From: Streptomyces melanogenes
GTDB lineage: Bacteria; Actinomycetota; Actinomycetes; Streptomycetales; Streptomycetaceae
NCBI RefSeq assembly: GCF_014649795.1
Contig: NZ_BMTS01000023.1
Span: 56,876 to 120,875, forward strand
Direction: 5' to 3'
Length of the DNA stretch: 64,000 nt
The notes beneath the pieces were generated by a model. It was not told the origin of the DNA and did no database searches. It worked only from the letters and a program-made list of their open reading frames with translations. Positions 53,354-63,073 of the stretch are shown one piece after another. Position 1 is the stretch's first letter. Each line of letters opens with the position of its first letter. The position numbers and the translations under genes are program-made.

Positions 53354-54784
53354 GTGTCCTCGTACGAATCCAAGCTGTCCCGGCGTGCCTTCGGCGGTGC
53401 CGTCGCGGCGGGCGCCACCGTGGCTGCTGTCGGCGTGTCCGCTGCCGATGCCCAGGCCCAAACCCCGCTGGAGGAAAGGCCGTTCGAGGCCGCGCCGCAC
53501 CGGCGGGGCAAGCGGCCCAACATCCTGTTCATCCTCGGTGACGACCTCGGCTGGGCCGATCTCTCCTCCTACGGCGCCCCGCACATCAAGACCCCGAACC
53601 TGGACCGGCTCGCGCGGCAGGGGGTGCGGTTCACGGATGCCTACGCCGGGTCCGCGACCTGCTCGCCGACGCGGTTCAGCCTGTACACGGGGCGCTTTCC
53701 CGGACGTACGAAGGGCGGTCTCGCGGAGACGATCGCGGACAGGTCCGTCGGGCTCGAACCGACGCATCCCACACTGGCCTCGCTGCTGCGCGACGCGGGC
53801 TACGCGACCGCGCTCATCGGCAAGTGGCACTGCGGGTACCTGCCGGACTACTCGCCCACGAAGTCGGGCTGGGACGAGTTCTTCGGGAACTTCGGCGGGG
53901 CTCTGGAGTACTACTCGAAGCTGGGGCTCGGTGGAGAGTACGACCTGTACGAAGGGGACGTACGGGAGGGGGATGCCGAGTACAAGGATCTGCGCTACTA
54001 CACGCGCATCCTGACCGAGCGCGCCAGTGAGTACGTCCAGCGTGATCACCGCGACCAGCCGTGGCTGCTCAACCTCAACTTCACCACCCCGCACTGGCCC
54101 TGGATCGCGGAGGGGGACGAGGAGGAGAGCGCTGAGATCGTACGCAGGGTCAAGGCGGGCCAGAAGGGGGCGCTCTGGCACCAGGACGGCGGCTCCCTAC
54201 TGAAGTACACGGAGATGGTGCAGGACCTGGACCGGTCGATCGGTGAGGTGCTGCGCGCCTTGAAGAAGTCCGGGCAGGAGCGGGACACCCTCGTGTTCTT
54301 CGCCTCGGACAACGGCGGTGAGCGCTTCTCGTACAACTGGCCCCTGTCGGGCAACAAGTCCTCGCTGAAGGAGGGCGGCATCCGCGTGCCGACCATCGTG
54401 CGGTGGCCCGCGCGCCTCGACGGCGGGCAGGTCAGCCATGAGCCGGTCTTCACCCCGGACTGGACCGCGACGCTCCTGGAGATCGGCGGGGCACGGCCGC
54501 ACCCGGCGTACAAGCTGGACGGCACGAGCCTTGCCCCCTACCTGCTGAAGGGCGAGCGGCTCGCCGAGCGCGAACTGTTCTGGCGCGTGCGCGGGGAGCG
54601 GGCGCTGCGGCGTGGGGACTGGAAGTACTACCGGGGCAAGGGCGGCCAGGACCAGCTGTTCAACCTGGCCGAGGACCGGCGGGAACAGGCCGACCGCGCC
54701 GTGGACGAGCCGAAGCTCCTGGGCGAGTTGAAGGCGGCGTGGGAGAGGACGGACAAGGGGCTGCTGCCGTATCCGGGCGAGTGA
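53354..54784 (+). CDS. Tat-exported sulfatase (type I, Cys-dependent)
   Basis: 476 residues. Tat signal SRRAFGG at 9-15. The sulfatase fold begins RPNILFILGDDLGWAD with metal-binding Asp63-Asp64. The signature CSPTR at 103-107 has the cysteine that is converted to formylglycine. ALIGKWHCG gives the conserved Lys and His; FFASDNGG gives the second metal site. It hydrolyses sulfate esters outside the cell. The formylglycine-generating enzyme is not in the window. GTG 53354 has CAGGAG upstream. Confidence 0.93.
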   Translation: MSSYESKLSRRAFGGAVAAGATVAAVGVSAADAQAQTPLEERPFEAAPHRRGKRPNILFILGDDLGWADLSSYGAPHIKTPNLDRLARQGVRFTDAYAGSATCSPTRFSLYTGRFPGRTKGGLAETIADRSVGLEPTHPTLASLLRDAGYATALIGKWHCGYLPDYSPTKSGWDEFFGNFGGALEYYSKLGLGGEYDLYEGDVREGDAEYKDLRYYTRILTERASEYVQRDHRDQPWLLNLNFTTPHWPWIAEGDEEESAEIVRRVKAGQKGALWHQDGGSLLKYTEMVQDLDRSIGEVLRALKKSGQERDTLVFFASDNGGERFSYNWPLSGNKSSLKEGGIRVPTIVRWPARLDGGQVSHEPVFTPDWTATLLEIGGARPHPAYKLDGTSLAPYLLKGERLAERELFWRVRGERALRRGDWKYYRGKGGQDQLFNLAEDRREQADRAVDEPKLLGELKAAWERTDKGLLPYPGE

Positions 54785-55017
54785 TGCCGGGTTCCTGAGA
54801 GGTCGTTGTCGTTTGGCTCGGTGACCTGACCGGTGGTAGCGCGACCGCGGGTGTGGGGACGGCCGTCCAAGACTGTCCCGGGTTGTCCCAGGGCGTTGTT
54901 GGACGACCGTTGGCGATCCTAGGCTCCTCGCCGTGCTGCGGAGGTCTGTCCGTTCGAACCGGAAAAGCCCGACAGCACCCACCGTCAGGCAAACCTCTAC
55001 CTCATGGGGGGAACCAC

Positions 55018-55407
55018 ATGATGAAGATGCGTCTAGTCGGAATCCTGGCCGGCGCCGCAGCTCTCACGCTCACGTTCACGAGTGCGGGAGCCGCGAGTGC
55101 GAACCAGATAAGTGGCCAGAATCTCGACTGGTTCTTCGTCAGCGGCAACAACTACTACTACAACGACGGCAGCGCCTGGCTCAACGTGTGCAACCACCAG
55201 AGCACCAGGACCAGCGTCGAGATCATAGGCCAGGACTTCAAGACGCTGGATCGGCTTTACGACAAGACGGTAACGCTCTCAGTCGGTCAGTGCCTCAACA
55301 ACAATGTCGGAGCCTTTTTCAACGACCCCAACTTCGATCCGATCAGGGTCTGCATCGAGCCGACATCGAGCAGCTTCTACTGCACGGAACCCATTTACGT
55401 GAGCTGA
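55018..55407 (+). CDS. Small secreted protein (129 aa)
   Basis: Signal peptide (RLVGILAGAAALTLTFTSAG, cleavage near ASA). The mature part is Asn/Tyr-rich with four cysteines (VCNH, QCLNNN, RVCIEP, YCTEP). No family recognised. ATG 55018 has GGGGGGAA; ATG 55021 is possible. Confidence 0.75.
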   Translation: MMKMRLVGILAGAAALTLTFTSAGAASANQISGQNLDWFFVSGNNYYYNDGSAWLNVCNHQSTRTSVEIIGQDFKTLDRLYDKTVTLSVGQCLNNNVGAFFNDPNFDPIRVCIEPTSSSFYCTEPIYVS

Positions 55408-55438
55408 CGCTCATCGCGGCGCGATCTTTGGCGGCGAA

Positions 55439-55467
55439 GGGCCCGGCGGCAAGGTGCCGCCGGGCCC
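55439..55467. terminator. Bidirectional terminator, perfect 12-bp stem
   Basis: GGGCCCGGCGGC and GCCGCCGGGCCC flank AAGGT, between the convergent secreted protein gene and the PepSY gene. Confidence 0.8.
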
Positions 55468-55478
55468 TCCCCGTTCCG

Positions 55479-56927
55479 CTAGGCCGGCCGGGCCCGGCGT
55501 ACGAGACCGATGGCCACGTCCAGTACCAGGAAGGCGAGCAGGGTCACGCCCAGGACCGGCAGTGCCCAGCACAGTGCGGCCAGCGCCGGGGCACCCAGGA
55601 CGAGGACCGGCAGTGGCAGGCCGCGCCAGGCGCCGCGGGTCGGCGCCTTGCCCAGCCGGGCGGCGCGGTCCTCGCGCGTCGGGCGGCGCTGCCACCACAT
55701 CCGGTAGCCCCAGAAGGTCACGAGAACCAGGCCGAGTGCCACGACGGCCAGCACGATCTGGTTGACGATGCCGAAGAGCACGCCCATGTGCCCCTGCACA
55801 CCCAGTTTGCTGAACTTGGCGAGGAGCGGGTAGTCCGCCCATCGGGTGTGCGCGGTGACCTCGCCCATAGCGGTGTCGACGGCGACCTGGTCGTAGTGCA
55901 CCGGCCAGACGTTGTCCTTCTGGGCAACGGTCCAGGCACTGGAGGGATCGACGGCAGGCGTCACCTGGACGGTGCCGCCCAGCCCGCTCTTGCGGGCAGC
56001 GGCGAGGGCCGCGTCGAAGGCGGCCGGATCCGGGTCCGCGCTCTTGTGGGCACCGCCGTGGCCGACGTGGCCCGCGTGCTCGCCGCCCGCCGCTTCGGCC
56101 GCGGGCCGGGCGCCCGGCAGCAGGGTGTCGAGCTCCGGCGCGTGGCCCTTGGCCGCGTCGAGCAGCTGCCCGAAGCGGTCGCCGGAGTAGTGGGACCAGG
56201 TCAGACCGGTGGCGCTCAGGAAGAACAGGCCGAGGGCCAGCCAGACGCCCGTCGCCGCGTGGAAACTCCGGGTCCGGCGTACACCGCGGGCGGCGCGGTC
56301 GGGCAGCAGGACGCCCCGCGGGGACTTTGCGCGCTGCCCGCGGGCGCGGCCGATCCACAGCACGAGGCCGCCCGCGACGATCACCCAGAGCCAGCTCGCG
56401 GCCACCTCCGAGTAGAGGCGCCCGGTCTCGCCGAGGTGCAGGTTCTTGTGGAGGTCGCTGAGCCAGGACGTCAGCGGCGTCGAACCCCACGAGGTGGTGA
56501 GTTCACCCCGCACCTTCGCGGTGTACGGGTCGACGAAGACCGTGCGCTGCTTCTCGTCCAGCTCGGGCACGGACAGCACCACGCGGGTGGTGTCCTCCGG
56601 CTCGGCCGGAGTGACGACGGAGGCGAGGCTGCCCTCCGGGTGCGCGGCACGTGCCGCGGCGACCTGTTCCGACAGCGGACGCACCTGCTCGCCGACCCGT
56701 TCGACGCGCAGCTGGTCGCCGTAGACGAGCTGATCGAGCTGCGGCGCGAACGTGTAGATCAGGCCGGTGAGCGCGGCGACGAGCAGGAACGGGGCGACGA
56801 ACACCCCGGCGTAGAAGTGCAGCCGTACCAGCAGGGCCCGTACGGCCTGCCGGGGGCGCCTCGGGGGCGCCGGCTCGGCGGGCGAAACGGGTCTCTGCTG
56901 CTCTTGATCGATGATGGTTGAAGACAT
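55479..56927 (-). CDS. PepSY-associated membrane protein (PiuB/DUF3526-like)
   Basis: 482 residues. The N-terminal block (LLVRLHFYAGVFVAPFLLVAALTG) is the family hallmark, with His in the first helix. Other features: LHKNLHLGETGRLYSE, WWQRRPTRE, four to five membrane helices and two PepSY-like external domains. A short His-rich stretch (GGEHAGHVGHGGAHK) suggests metal contact. Members are linked to iron/copper reduction. ATG 56927 follows GGGGAA. Second gene of an operon with the Met/His-rich protein upstream. Confidence 0.87.
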   Translation of the reverse strand: MSSTIIDQEQQRPVSPAEPAPPRRPRQAVRALLVRLHFYAGVFVAPFLLVAALTGLIYTFAPQLDQLVYGDQLRVERVGEQVRPLSEQVAAARAAHPEGSLASVVTPAEPEDTTRVVLSVPELDEKQRTVFVDPYTAKVRGELTTSWGSTPLTSWLSDLHKNLHLGETGRLYSEVAASWLWVIVAGGLVLWIGRARGQRAKSPRGVLLPDRAARGVRRTRSFHAATGVWLALGLFFLSATGLTWSHYSGDRFGQLLDAAKGHAPELDTLLPGARPAAEAAGGEHAGHVGHGGAHKSADPDPAAFDAALAAARKSGLGGTVQVTPAVDPSSAWTVAQKDNVWPVHYDQVAVDTAMGEVTAHTRWADYPLLAKFSKLGVQGHMGVLFGIVNQIVLAVVALGLVLVTFWGYRMWWQRRPTREDRAARLGKAPTRGAWRGLPLPVLVLGAPALAALCWALPVLGVTLLAFLVLDVAIGLVRRARPA

Positions 56928-57041
56928 GTGTGTTCCCCAAAAGGGGTACGCGAGGCTCATTGCGGGCGGCGCGTACAGCGAAGCCGATAGGTGATGGGAG
57001 TCGCCGCGAGAGCGACGGGTGTCGTGATCGCGTACGAGCGA

Positions 57042-57716
57042 TCAGGCGGGAATCACCGGGGGAGGGCCTCGCCGGGGGCGGCAGCGGGTGAACAGGACGC
57101 CGAGGCGGGCATGGCCGGGGGCGTAGGGCGGTGGCAGCTGCCGTTTGGGCGGCACGGGGAGCGTGGACGGGGCGGCGAAGCGCAGACGTGGCAGGACCAG
57201 GGCGGCCAGGCGCCGCAGAATCCGTTCCCCGTAGATGACGCACAGCGCGGTCCCGAGCGTGGCCACGGCGTGCGCCAGTGTCATCCCGGCGGTCATCGCA
57301 TGCCCGGAGCCCGCGTGGGCCATGCTCGACATGTCCATGCCTGCCATGTCCATGCCTGCATGTGCGCCCGGCGCATGGCCGGGCGTCGCGTGGTGCTCGG
57401 CGGCCCTGCCAGGCATCGCGGTCATCGCGGCCGAGTGGCTGCCGTCCGACATCGACAGGTGGTGGAACGCCAGGTGGAGACCGAACTGCGTCGCGCCCAG
57501 CGCGAGCGTGGTCACGTCGAAGCGCCGTCGGCGACCGCCGAACAGGGTGGTGCCCGCAACGGTCAGAGCGGCGAGGATGAGACCCAGTCCACCGGGCCCA
57601 GGCAGTCGGCCGCCCGCGGCGACGTGGCTGACCGCGCCCAGCAGCAGGCACACGGAAGCGCAGAGCAGGCCCTTGGAGGCCCGCCTCAGCCAGCTGTCCG
57701 GTCCGTGCACCGGCAC
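57042..57716 (-). CDS. Met/His-rich membrane protein, possible copper handling
   Basis: 224 residues with about four membrane helices. The central external loop (about 92-143) is packed with Met and His (SMSDGSHSAAM, HHATPGHAPGAHAGMDMAGM in part, SSMAHAGSGHAM), a typical copper-binding composition. The C-terminus is basic and proline-rich. Start GTG 57716 with GGAT upstream is moderately supported. It precedes the PepSY protein by 114 nt, so they probably act together in copper uptake or resistance (inference). Confidence 0.75.
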   Translation of the reverse strand: MPVHGPDSWLRRASKGLLCASVCLLLGAVSHVAAGGRLPGPGGLGLILAALTVAGTTLFGGRRRRFDVTTLALGATQFGLHLAFHHLSMSDGSHSAAMTAMPGRAAEHHATPGHAPGAHAGMDMAGMDMSSMAHAGSGHAMTAGMTLAHAVATLGTALCVIYGERILRRLAALVLPRLRFAAPSTLPVPPKRQLPPPYAPGHARLGVLFTRCRPRRGPPPVIPA

Positions 57717-58148
57717 AACTTATCCAGTGCTTACCGGGCCACTGCTGCGCCGCACGAGGGGCTCCCGGCGGCCGGGGGACAGACGGTTTCCTGCCGAGAA
57801 GTCAGTGGGCTGACGGCGGGCGGGAGTTGCGCCGGACGGCGCGCGAACCCCGCCGAACGGAGGAGGGAGACCGCCACGCCACGGTGGGTTGAATCACAGG
57901 AAGAATCAAAACGGCATAGAGAAAATTACGGGTGAATATGTCACGTAACTCCCCAGGGGCGACCCGCATGCCCAGCAGGTGGGCGGTGATTGACCGCGGC
58001 GGGGGTCGCTGCTGCAATGGCCGTATGTACTCCGCGACGCACCTGGTCATCAGGGCCCACATCGACTTCGGTCGGGTGTGGTCCGCCGCGTGTCGCTGAC
58101 CACGCGCCCGATTCATCAGGATCCGTCCGTATCGTCCCGGAGTACGTC
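57717..58148. other. Divergent intergenic region
   Basis: 432 bases between the Met/His-rich gene and the DUF4395 gene. No gene or RNA supported; both promoters must be here. CCGGAG before 58149 is the RBS of the right-hand gene. Confidence 0.5.
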
Positions 58149-58598
58149 ATGCCCGACCGAACCCCCGCTGTGCCCGTCCGAATCGACCCGCGTGGGCCGC
58201 GCTTCGCCGCCGGGCTCACGACCCTTGTCCTCCTTCTGGTCCTGGCCACCGGCAGCGGCGTGGCGCTCGTGGCCCAGGCCGTCGTCTTCGCCCTCGGCGC
58301 GATCCTGGGATTGCGCTGGTCCCCGTACGGCTGGCTCTACCGTCGGCTGGTGCGTCCCCGTCTCGGGCCGCCGCAGGAGCTGGAGGACGAGCGGCCGCCG
58401 CGGTTCGCGCAGGCGGTCGGCCTGGGCTTCGCGGTGGTCGGCGCGGCCGGTTACCTGTCCGGTGCCACCTGGCTCGGCATCGCCGCGAGCGCGGCGGCGC
58501 TCGCGGCGGCCTTCTTGAACGCCGTCTTCGGCTACTGCCTGGGCTGCGAGCTCTACCTGCTCGGCGTCCGCGGCCGGGCCCGGCTGAACCACGGGTGA
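58149..58598 (+). CDS. DUF4395 membrane protein
   Basis: 149 residues, three to four membrane helices. VRIDPRGPRFAAGLTTLVLL and the conserved end FLNAVFGYCLGCELYLLG with CxxC are typical. DUF4395 genes pair with thioredoxin-like genes and have been linked to sulfur metabolism. GGAG lies 7 nt before ATG 58149. The next gene starts 7 nt downstream. Confidence 0.88.
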   Translation: MPDRTPAVPVRIDPRGPRFAAGLTTLVLLLVLATGSGVALVAQAVVFALGAILGLRWSPYGWLYRRLVRPRLGPPQELEDERPPRFAQAVGLGFAVVGAAGYLSGATWLGIAASAAALAAAFLNAVFGYCLGCELYLLGVRGRARLNHG

Positions 58599-58605
58599 GG
58601 CAGCC

Positions 58606-59034
58606 GTGAGCGATCCGACCGGGTTGATCGTGGCCGCCGTCGTGCTGGCGGCCGCGACCGTCTTCGGGCTGGTCCGCGCCCGGCGCGACGGCAGGCTGCG
58701 CGACGGCGGCCGGGGCGACGCGCTGCGGTTGTCGGCCGACGAGCTGGGTGCGGCGCTCGGCGAGCGGGCGACGCTGGTGCAGTTCTCGACGGCCCTCTGC
58801 GCGACCTGCCCCGGCACCCGTCGCCTGCTGGCCGAGGTGGCCGCCCGGACGCCCGGCGTGCGCCTGGTGGAGATCGACGCCGAGGCGCGGCTGGACCTGG
58901 TCCGTCGCGCCGAGGTGATGCGTACGCCCACGGTGCTCGTCCTCGACCGCGCCGGTCGCGTCGTGCGCCACGCCTCCGGCCCGCCCACCACCGCCGACAT
59001 GGAGTCGGCGGTGGAGCTGGCCATGGCGGACTGA
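58606..59034 (+). CDS. Thioredoxin-fold protein, membrane-anchored
   Basis: 142 residues. N-terminal membrane helix (about 7-24), then a thioredoxin domain with active site CATC in FSTALCATCPGTRRLL (CxxC) and the cis-proline in MRTPTVLVLD. GTG 58606. Same operon as DUF4395; together they probably transfer electrons or sulfur across the membrane. Confidence 0.88.
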   Translation: MSDPTGLIVAAVVLAAATVFGLVRARRDGRLRDGGRGDALRLSADELGAALGERATLVQFSTALCATCPGTRRLLAEVAARTPGVRLVEIDAEARLDLVRRAEVMRTPTVLVLDRAGRVVRHASGPPTTADMESAVELAMAD

Positions 59035-59073
59035 GGAACCAGCGGGTACGGGCACGGCGTCAAGGGCGGTGTG

Positions 59074-59571
59074 TCAGCTCGCTACGGGACCGGCGATGCG
59101 TTCGACGCGCGGCTCGGCGAGCCTGGCGTAGTCCGCGCCGGAGATGGCCAGTGAGCGGTCGAGGCGGGCTGCGTTGAAGTAGAGGCGGGGCTGGGCGACG
59201 ACGTCCGGGTCGGCGACGAGTTCGAGTTCGGGGTCGAAGCTGAAGGGCAGCACCGTGCCGGGGACGGCCTGGGCCAGTCGCTCGGCCGTGGCCGCGTCGC
59301 AGAAACCGACGTAACGGGCTGCGAACAGCGTGCGGATGGCGTTGAGGTCCACACGCCGGTCGCCGGGGACGACCGCGAGCACGTAACGAGTGACCCGCCG
59401 GTCGACCTTGACGATCAGGACGAGGCACTTCGCCGCTTCCGACACCGGGTGTCCGCGCAGCGCGCTGACCGTTTCGGTGGCGCCTTCCGGTTCGTGGTCG
59501 ATGAGCTTGTACACGGTGTCCGTGCTGTCGAGCAGGTGGATCAGACGCTCATAGGTGCCGTTGTCGGACAT
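59074..59571 (-). CDS. YbaK/EbsC-type aminoacyl-tRNA deacylase
   Basis: 165 residues. Conserved: YKLIDHEPEGATETVSALRG, the lysine in AAKCLVLIVK, VVPGDRRVDLNAI and PFSFDPELELVAD. The family hydrolyses mischarged tRNA or free aminoacyl substrates. ATG 59571 has GGAGGA. Its start overlaps the end of the EamA transporter by 31 nt, so they are co-transcribed; such pairs hint at an amino-acid related role. Confidence 0.9.
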   Translation of the reverse strand: MSDNGTYERLIHLLDSTDTVYKLIDHEPEGATETVSALRGHPVSEAAKCLVLIVKVDRRVTRYVLAVVPGDRRVDLNAIRTLFAARYVGFCDAATAERLAQAVPGTVLPFSFDPELELVADPDVVAQPRLYFNAARLDRSLAISGADYARLAEPRVERIAGPVAS

Positions 59572-60488
59572 GGGGACTCCTCCTTGTGGGCGGTGCGGTG
59601 GGTGCGTTCGATGCTCTGTCCCCAGTACGTTCCGGCGACCATGAGAGCTGCTCCGAGACCGGCGAGGACGGTGACCTTCTCGCCGCCGAGGCCGATGCCG
59701 ACCGCGACGGCCCAGACCGGTTCGGTGCCCAGGAGCAGACTGGCCCGGCTCGCGGAGGTGTTCTGTACCGCCCAGGTCTGGGCGAGGAAGGCGAACACGC
59801 TGCAGAGCAGGGCCAGATAGACGAGCTGGCCCCAGACCGCGGCATCGACCTGGGTCAGCTTCGGCAGACCACTGGAGGCCGGTACGGCGAACAGCACCGA
59901 GCCGAGAACCGTCTGGATGGTGGTGAGCTGCAACGGCCGGACCACACGGCCCTTCGTCAGCCGTCCCACGAGCGCGACATGCACCGCGCGCACCCCTGCG
60001 GCGGCGAGCATCAGCAGGTCGCCGGTGCGGGGAGTGTGGAAGCCGCTGCCGGCCACGAGCAGCGTCACGGCCAGTAGGCACACGCCTGTGGCGGCGAAGA
60101 AGCGCGCGGGCAGTCGGCCGTTGCCCGCCGTGCGGTCAAGGAGTGGGGTGAGCACGATGGTGAGGCTGATGAGCAGCCCGGCATTGGCGGCGCTGGTGTG
60201 CGCGACGCCGTACGTCTCGAGAACCAGGACAGCGGCCTGGGTGACCCCCAAGAGGGAGCCGATACGTATCTCGTCTCGCGTGTAGCGCCCCTCGTGCCGT
60301 ACGGCGACGAGGGCGAGGCAGGCGATCCCGGAGATCGCATACCGCGCGAACAGTACGACGAGGACGGGCAGGGCGTGGGTGGCTGTCTTCGCGGCCAGGT
60401 AGCTGGAGCCCCAGACGATGGCGACGAGCAGAAGCACTGCGTCAGTGCGGCGGGCGTGGAACACCCCCCTAAGCTGCACCGCTTCCAC
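59541..60488 (-). CDS. EamA (DMT) family transporter
   Basis: 315 residues with ten membrane helices in two EamA repeats (VAIVWGSSYLAAKTATHALP; LYLALLCSVFAFLAQTWAV, approximate). DMT exporters often remove amino acids or metabolites. Start GTG 60488 gives full length; GTG 60464, with AGGGGG upstream, is an alternative. Divergent from a LysR regulator, the usual arrangement for a controlled exporter. Confidence 0.87.
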   Translation of the reverse strand: MEAVQLRGVFHARRTDAVLLLVAIVWGSSYLAAKTATHALPVLVVLFARYAISGIACLALVAVRHEGRYTRDEIRIGSLLGVTQAAVLVLETYGVAHTSAANAGLLISLTIVLTPLLDRTAGNGRLPARFFAATGVCLLAVTLLVAGSGFHTPRTGDLLMLAAAGVRAVHVALVGRLTKGRVVRPLQLTTIQTVLGSVLFAVPASSGLPKLTQVDAAVWGQLVYLALLCSVFAFLAQTWAVQNTSASRASLLLGTEPVWAVAVGIGLGGEKVTVLAGLGAALMVAGTYWGQSIERTHRTAHKEESPCPTTAPMSV

Positions 60489-60544
60489 TCTGAAGCCAAG
60501 GACGAGACTCTTAAGGGATCTTGAAGTATCACTACACTGAGAGG

Positions 60545-61492
60545 GTGAACGAACGACAGTTGCAGATCTTGCGGGAGCTCGGCGAACTGGGCAGCGTCAC
60601 CGCGACCGCCGATGCGCTGATGATGACCCCCTCGGCGGTCTCCCAGCAGCTGCGACTGCTGCAACGCTCGATCCCCGTCCCGCTCACCGAGCGCCAGGGA
60701 CGGCGGCTGGTGCTCACCGACGCCGGGGAGGCCCTGGCCGGCGCCGCCATCGAGGTGGAGAGTGCGCTGGCCAGGGCACGGCACACCATCGAGGAGTTCA
60801 TCGCCCGGCCGGACCTGGGCGTGTCGGTGGCGGCTTTCCACAGCGCGGCCGCCGCGTTCTTCCCGCTGCTGCTGCGTGGCCGCAGCGGCTCGGAGCGCCC
60901 GCAGCTCTCGCTCGCCGACGAGGACGTCGCGCAGGACCACTTCCCGCCGCTGACGCGGGACTACGATCTCGTACTCGCCCATCGTCTCGACCATGCGCCA
61001 CCCTGGCCGGCCTGGGTGGCCGCCAGCACGCTGCTGCGCGAACCGCTCGACGTCGCCCTGCCCGCCGACCACCCCCTCGCCGCCAAACGACGCCTCACCG
61101 CGCACGATGTCGCCGATCAACCCTGGATCACTGTTCACGACGGCTTCCCCGTGATGGCGACCATCGACGCCATCGCGACCGCCGCGAACCGGCGGCTCAA
61201 CATCGTCCATCGCATCAACGAATTCGCGGTGGTCGCCGAAGTGGTGGCCGCCCGAGGCGGCCTGGCTCTGATGCCACGCTGGACCACTCGTCCGCACCCC
61301 GCACTGGTTTTCCGGCCGCTCAGCGGCGTGCACACCCGACGCCATATCGATGTGCTGTACCGCCCCGAACGTTCCGCACGGCGAGCTGTACGTACGGTGC
61401 TCGACGAACTCCACCATGCGGCCGCGACGATCCAGAACCGCGACGGCAACGTGGGTTTTGGGGCGAACGGAAAACTGTCTGACGAAGCGTGA
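60545..61492 (+). CDS. LysR-family transcriptional regulator
   Basis: 315 residues. N-terminal winged helix: LQILRELGELGSVTATADAL, MTPSAVSQQLRLLQ, LTDAGEAL. The C-terminal effector domain is of the usual length. GTG 60545 lies 6 nt after TACACT (60533-60538), suggesting a leaderless transcript; GAGAGG is adjacent. It probably controls the divergent EamA-YbaK operon. Confidence 0.9.
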   Translation: MNERQLQILRELGELGSVTATADALMMTPSAVSQQLRLLQRSIPVPLTERQGRRLVLTDAGEALAGAAIEVESALARARHTIEEFIARPDLGVSVAAFHSAAAAFFPLLLRGRSGSERPQLSLADEDVAQDHFPPLTRDYDLVLAHRLDHAPPWPAWVAASTLLREPLDVALPADHPLAAKRRLTAHDVADQPWITVHDGFPVMATIDAIATAANRRLNIVHRINEFAVVAEVVAARGGLALMPRWTTRPHPALVFRPLSGVHTRRHIDVLYRPERSARRAVRTVLDELHHAAATIQNRDGNVGFGANGKLSDEA

Positions 61493-61605
61493 AGCGGCGA
61501 GTTGCCTTCTGCTGTCCGGTGTACGAGCACTGCGGTGACCCGCGCTGGCTGGTGCCCTGACCGGCGGGGGAGGACAATGGGAGGTGGTCCCCTCCACCCT
61601 CCCTC

Positions 61606-62889
61606 ATGTTCTCCGTCGTGCGGCTGGTGCGTCGATCGTTGATTGCGGTACTTCTGAGCGCCGCCATGAGCGTGGGACCCCTCGTTTCCACGTCCCTGGC
61701 GGCGGTCGGCACGCAGCGATAGGTGGAGGAACTCACCCTCTCCACCTATGAGGGGCCGCCCGGAACACCTGTCTCGGTCACCGGCACCGGATTCGATGTC
61801 TGCGACCAGGCGGCGCTCACGTTCGACGGCCAGCACTCGACACCGGCGACGGTGCATGTACCTGAGATCTCCGGCACCATCATGGTCCCGCAAGACGCCA
61901 CAGCGGGGCCGCACCACACGATCGAGGCGGCCTGCGACTCCGGGAATGCCTACCAGGCCGAGGCTGGTTTCACCGTGACCAGCGGTGGCGGCACCACGCC
62001 CGCCGGGCAGCAGACGCTGACGCTCGACCCCGACCATGGATCGGTCGGGACCCCCATCGACGTCCAGGGCACGGGGTTCGCGCAGTGTTCTGCCAAGACC
62101 GTCGACCTCTACGTGGTCAATGGGCCTGCCATCGCATCCGCGATCGCCGTGGCGGAGAACGGTGACTTCTCGTACAAGGAGGTTGTCCCGGACCCGACGA
62201 CCCCTGATACGTACACCTTCCGGGCCGCATGCACCGGTGAACCGGACATCTACGCGGACGCCGCCCTCGTCGTCGAGAGCCCCGCGCCCCCTGTCCTCAC
62301 CCTTGACCCCGAGCAGGGCGCGATGAGCGCAACCCTCAAGGCGACCGGCACCGGGTTCGGGTGCCCGGAGGTCGACTTCCGGTGGGACGGCGGCGAGCCG
62401 CCGCTCGGTTCCGCCGCCGTCGACGAGTCGGGCAGCTTCACCACCGAGATCACGGTCCTGGCCGACGCACAGTCGGGCGAACACACTGTGCGGGCTGCCT
62501 GCACGGCCTATCCCGAGCAGTATGACGAGTCCACGTTCACGGTCACGGACAACGGCACCAACAGCGGAACGAGCAACGGCACCAACAATGGAACGAGCAA
62601 CGGCGGTACCAACGGCGGCGGCGACCAGAGCGTCGCCGCCGGCTGGGTCGTCGGCCCTGCCTCCCTCGGCGCCGCACTGATCCTGGCCCTCGCCGCAGCC
62701 GCCTACTTCGGTCGGCTGCACCGCGGACCGCGCTGGGTGCGCAGCCACGTCCGCGCCACTCTCCGCCCGGCCGCGGCAACCGCCGACCTGACCGAACTGC
62801 ACCCGTCCGGCGAGCCCCCGACCCGAACCGTCCGGCTCGACCCCCACGCGGACCCCGGCTCCACAGACATCGAGGACGTGGACCGATGA
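61606..62889 (+). pseudogene. Surface protein with three Ig/IPT-like domains, interrupted by an in-frame TAG
   Basis: ATG 61606 opens a signal peptide (RRSLIAVLLSAAMSVG, LVSTSLAAVG). Codon 39 is TAG (61720-61722). The same frame goes on at once with GTG 61723 for 388 codons: three repeats of about 85 residues (each with TGTGF and a Cys pair), a Gly/Asn/Ser/Thr linker, a membrane helix (WVVGPASLGAALILALAAAA) and a cytoplasmic tail. Without the signal peptide the domains would not be exported. It is probably a pseudogene; readthrough or a sequencing error are alternatives. Confidence 0.78.
62551..62622 (+). repeat. Three 24-bp tandem repeats coding NGTNxGTS
   Basis: Copies at 62551, 62575 and a diverged one at 62599, in the linker before the membrane helix of the surface protein. 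Confidence 0.75.
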
Positions 62890-63073
62890 CGACGGCCCCC
62901 CACGGCGGCAGGTTGGGCGGCACGCCGACCGTTCCCTCCCGGGTGGCGGAAAATCGCGATTCGTACGCCAACTGGCATACAAAGTACGGAAGTTCTTCGT
63001 GTTCAATGGAACGCGTCGGCATGATTCGCGGTCCTACAGGGCGTACATCCCAAAGAGAGTGAAAGGGTAAGCA

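Noticed and set aside
53354..54784. Sulfatase locus as a new sulfur-scavenging system together with DUF4395/thioredoxin
   Set aside because: The genes are 3.4 kb apart on separate units with unrelated genes between; no support for a joint pathway.
62990..63040. A GGAAC box as a SigE-type promoter of the SH3-like gene
   Set aside because: No matching -10 element at the proper distance.
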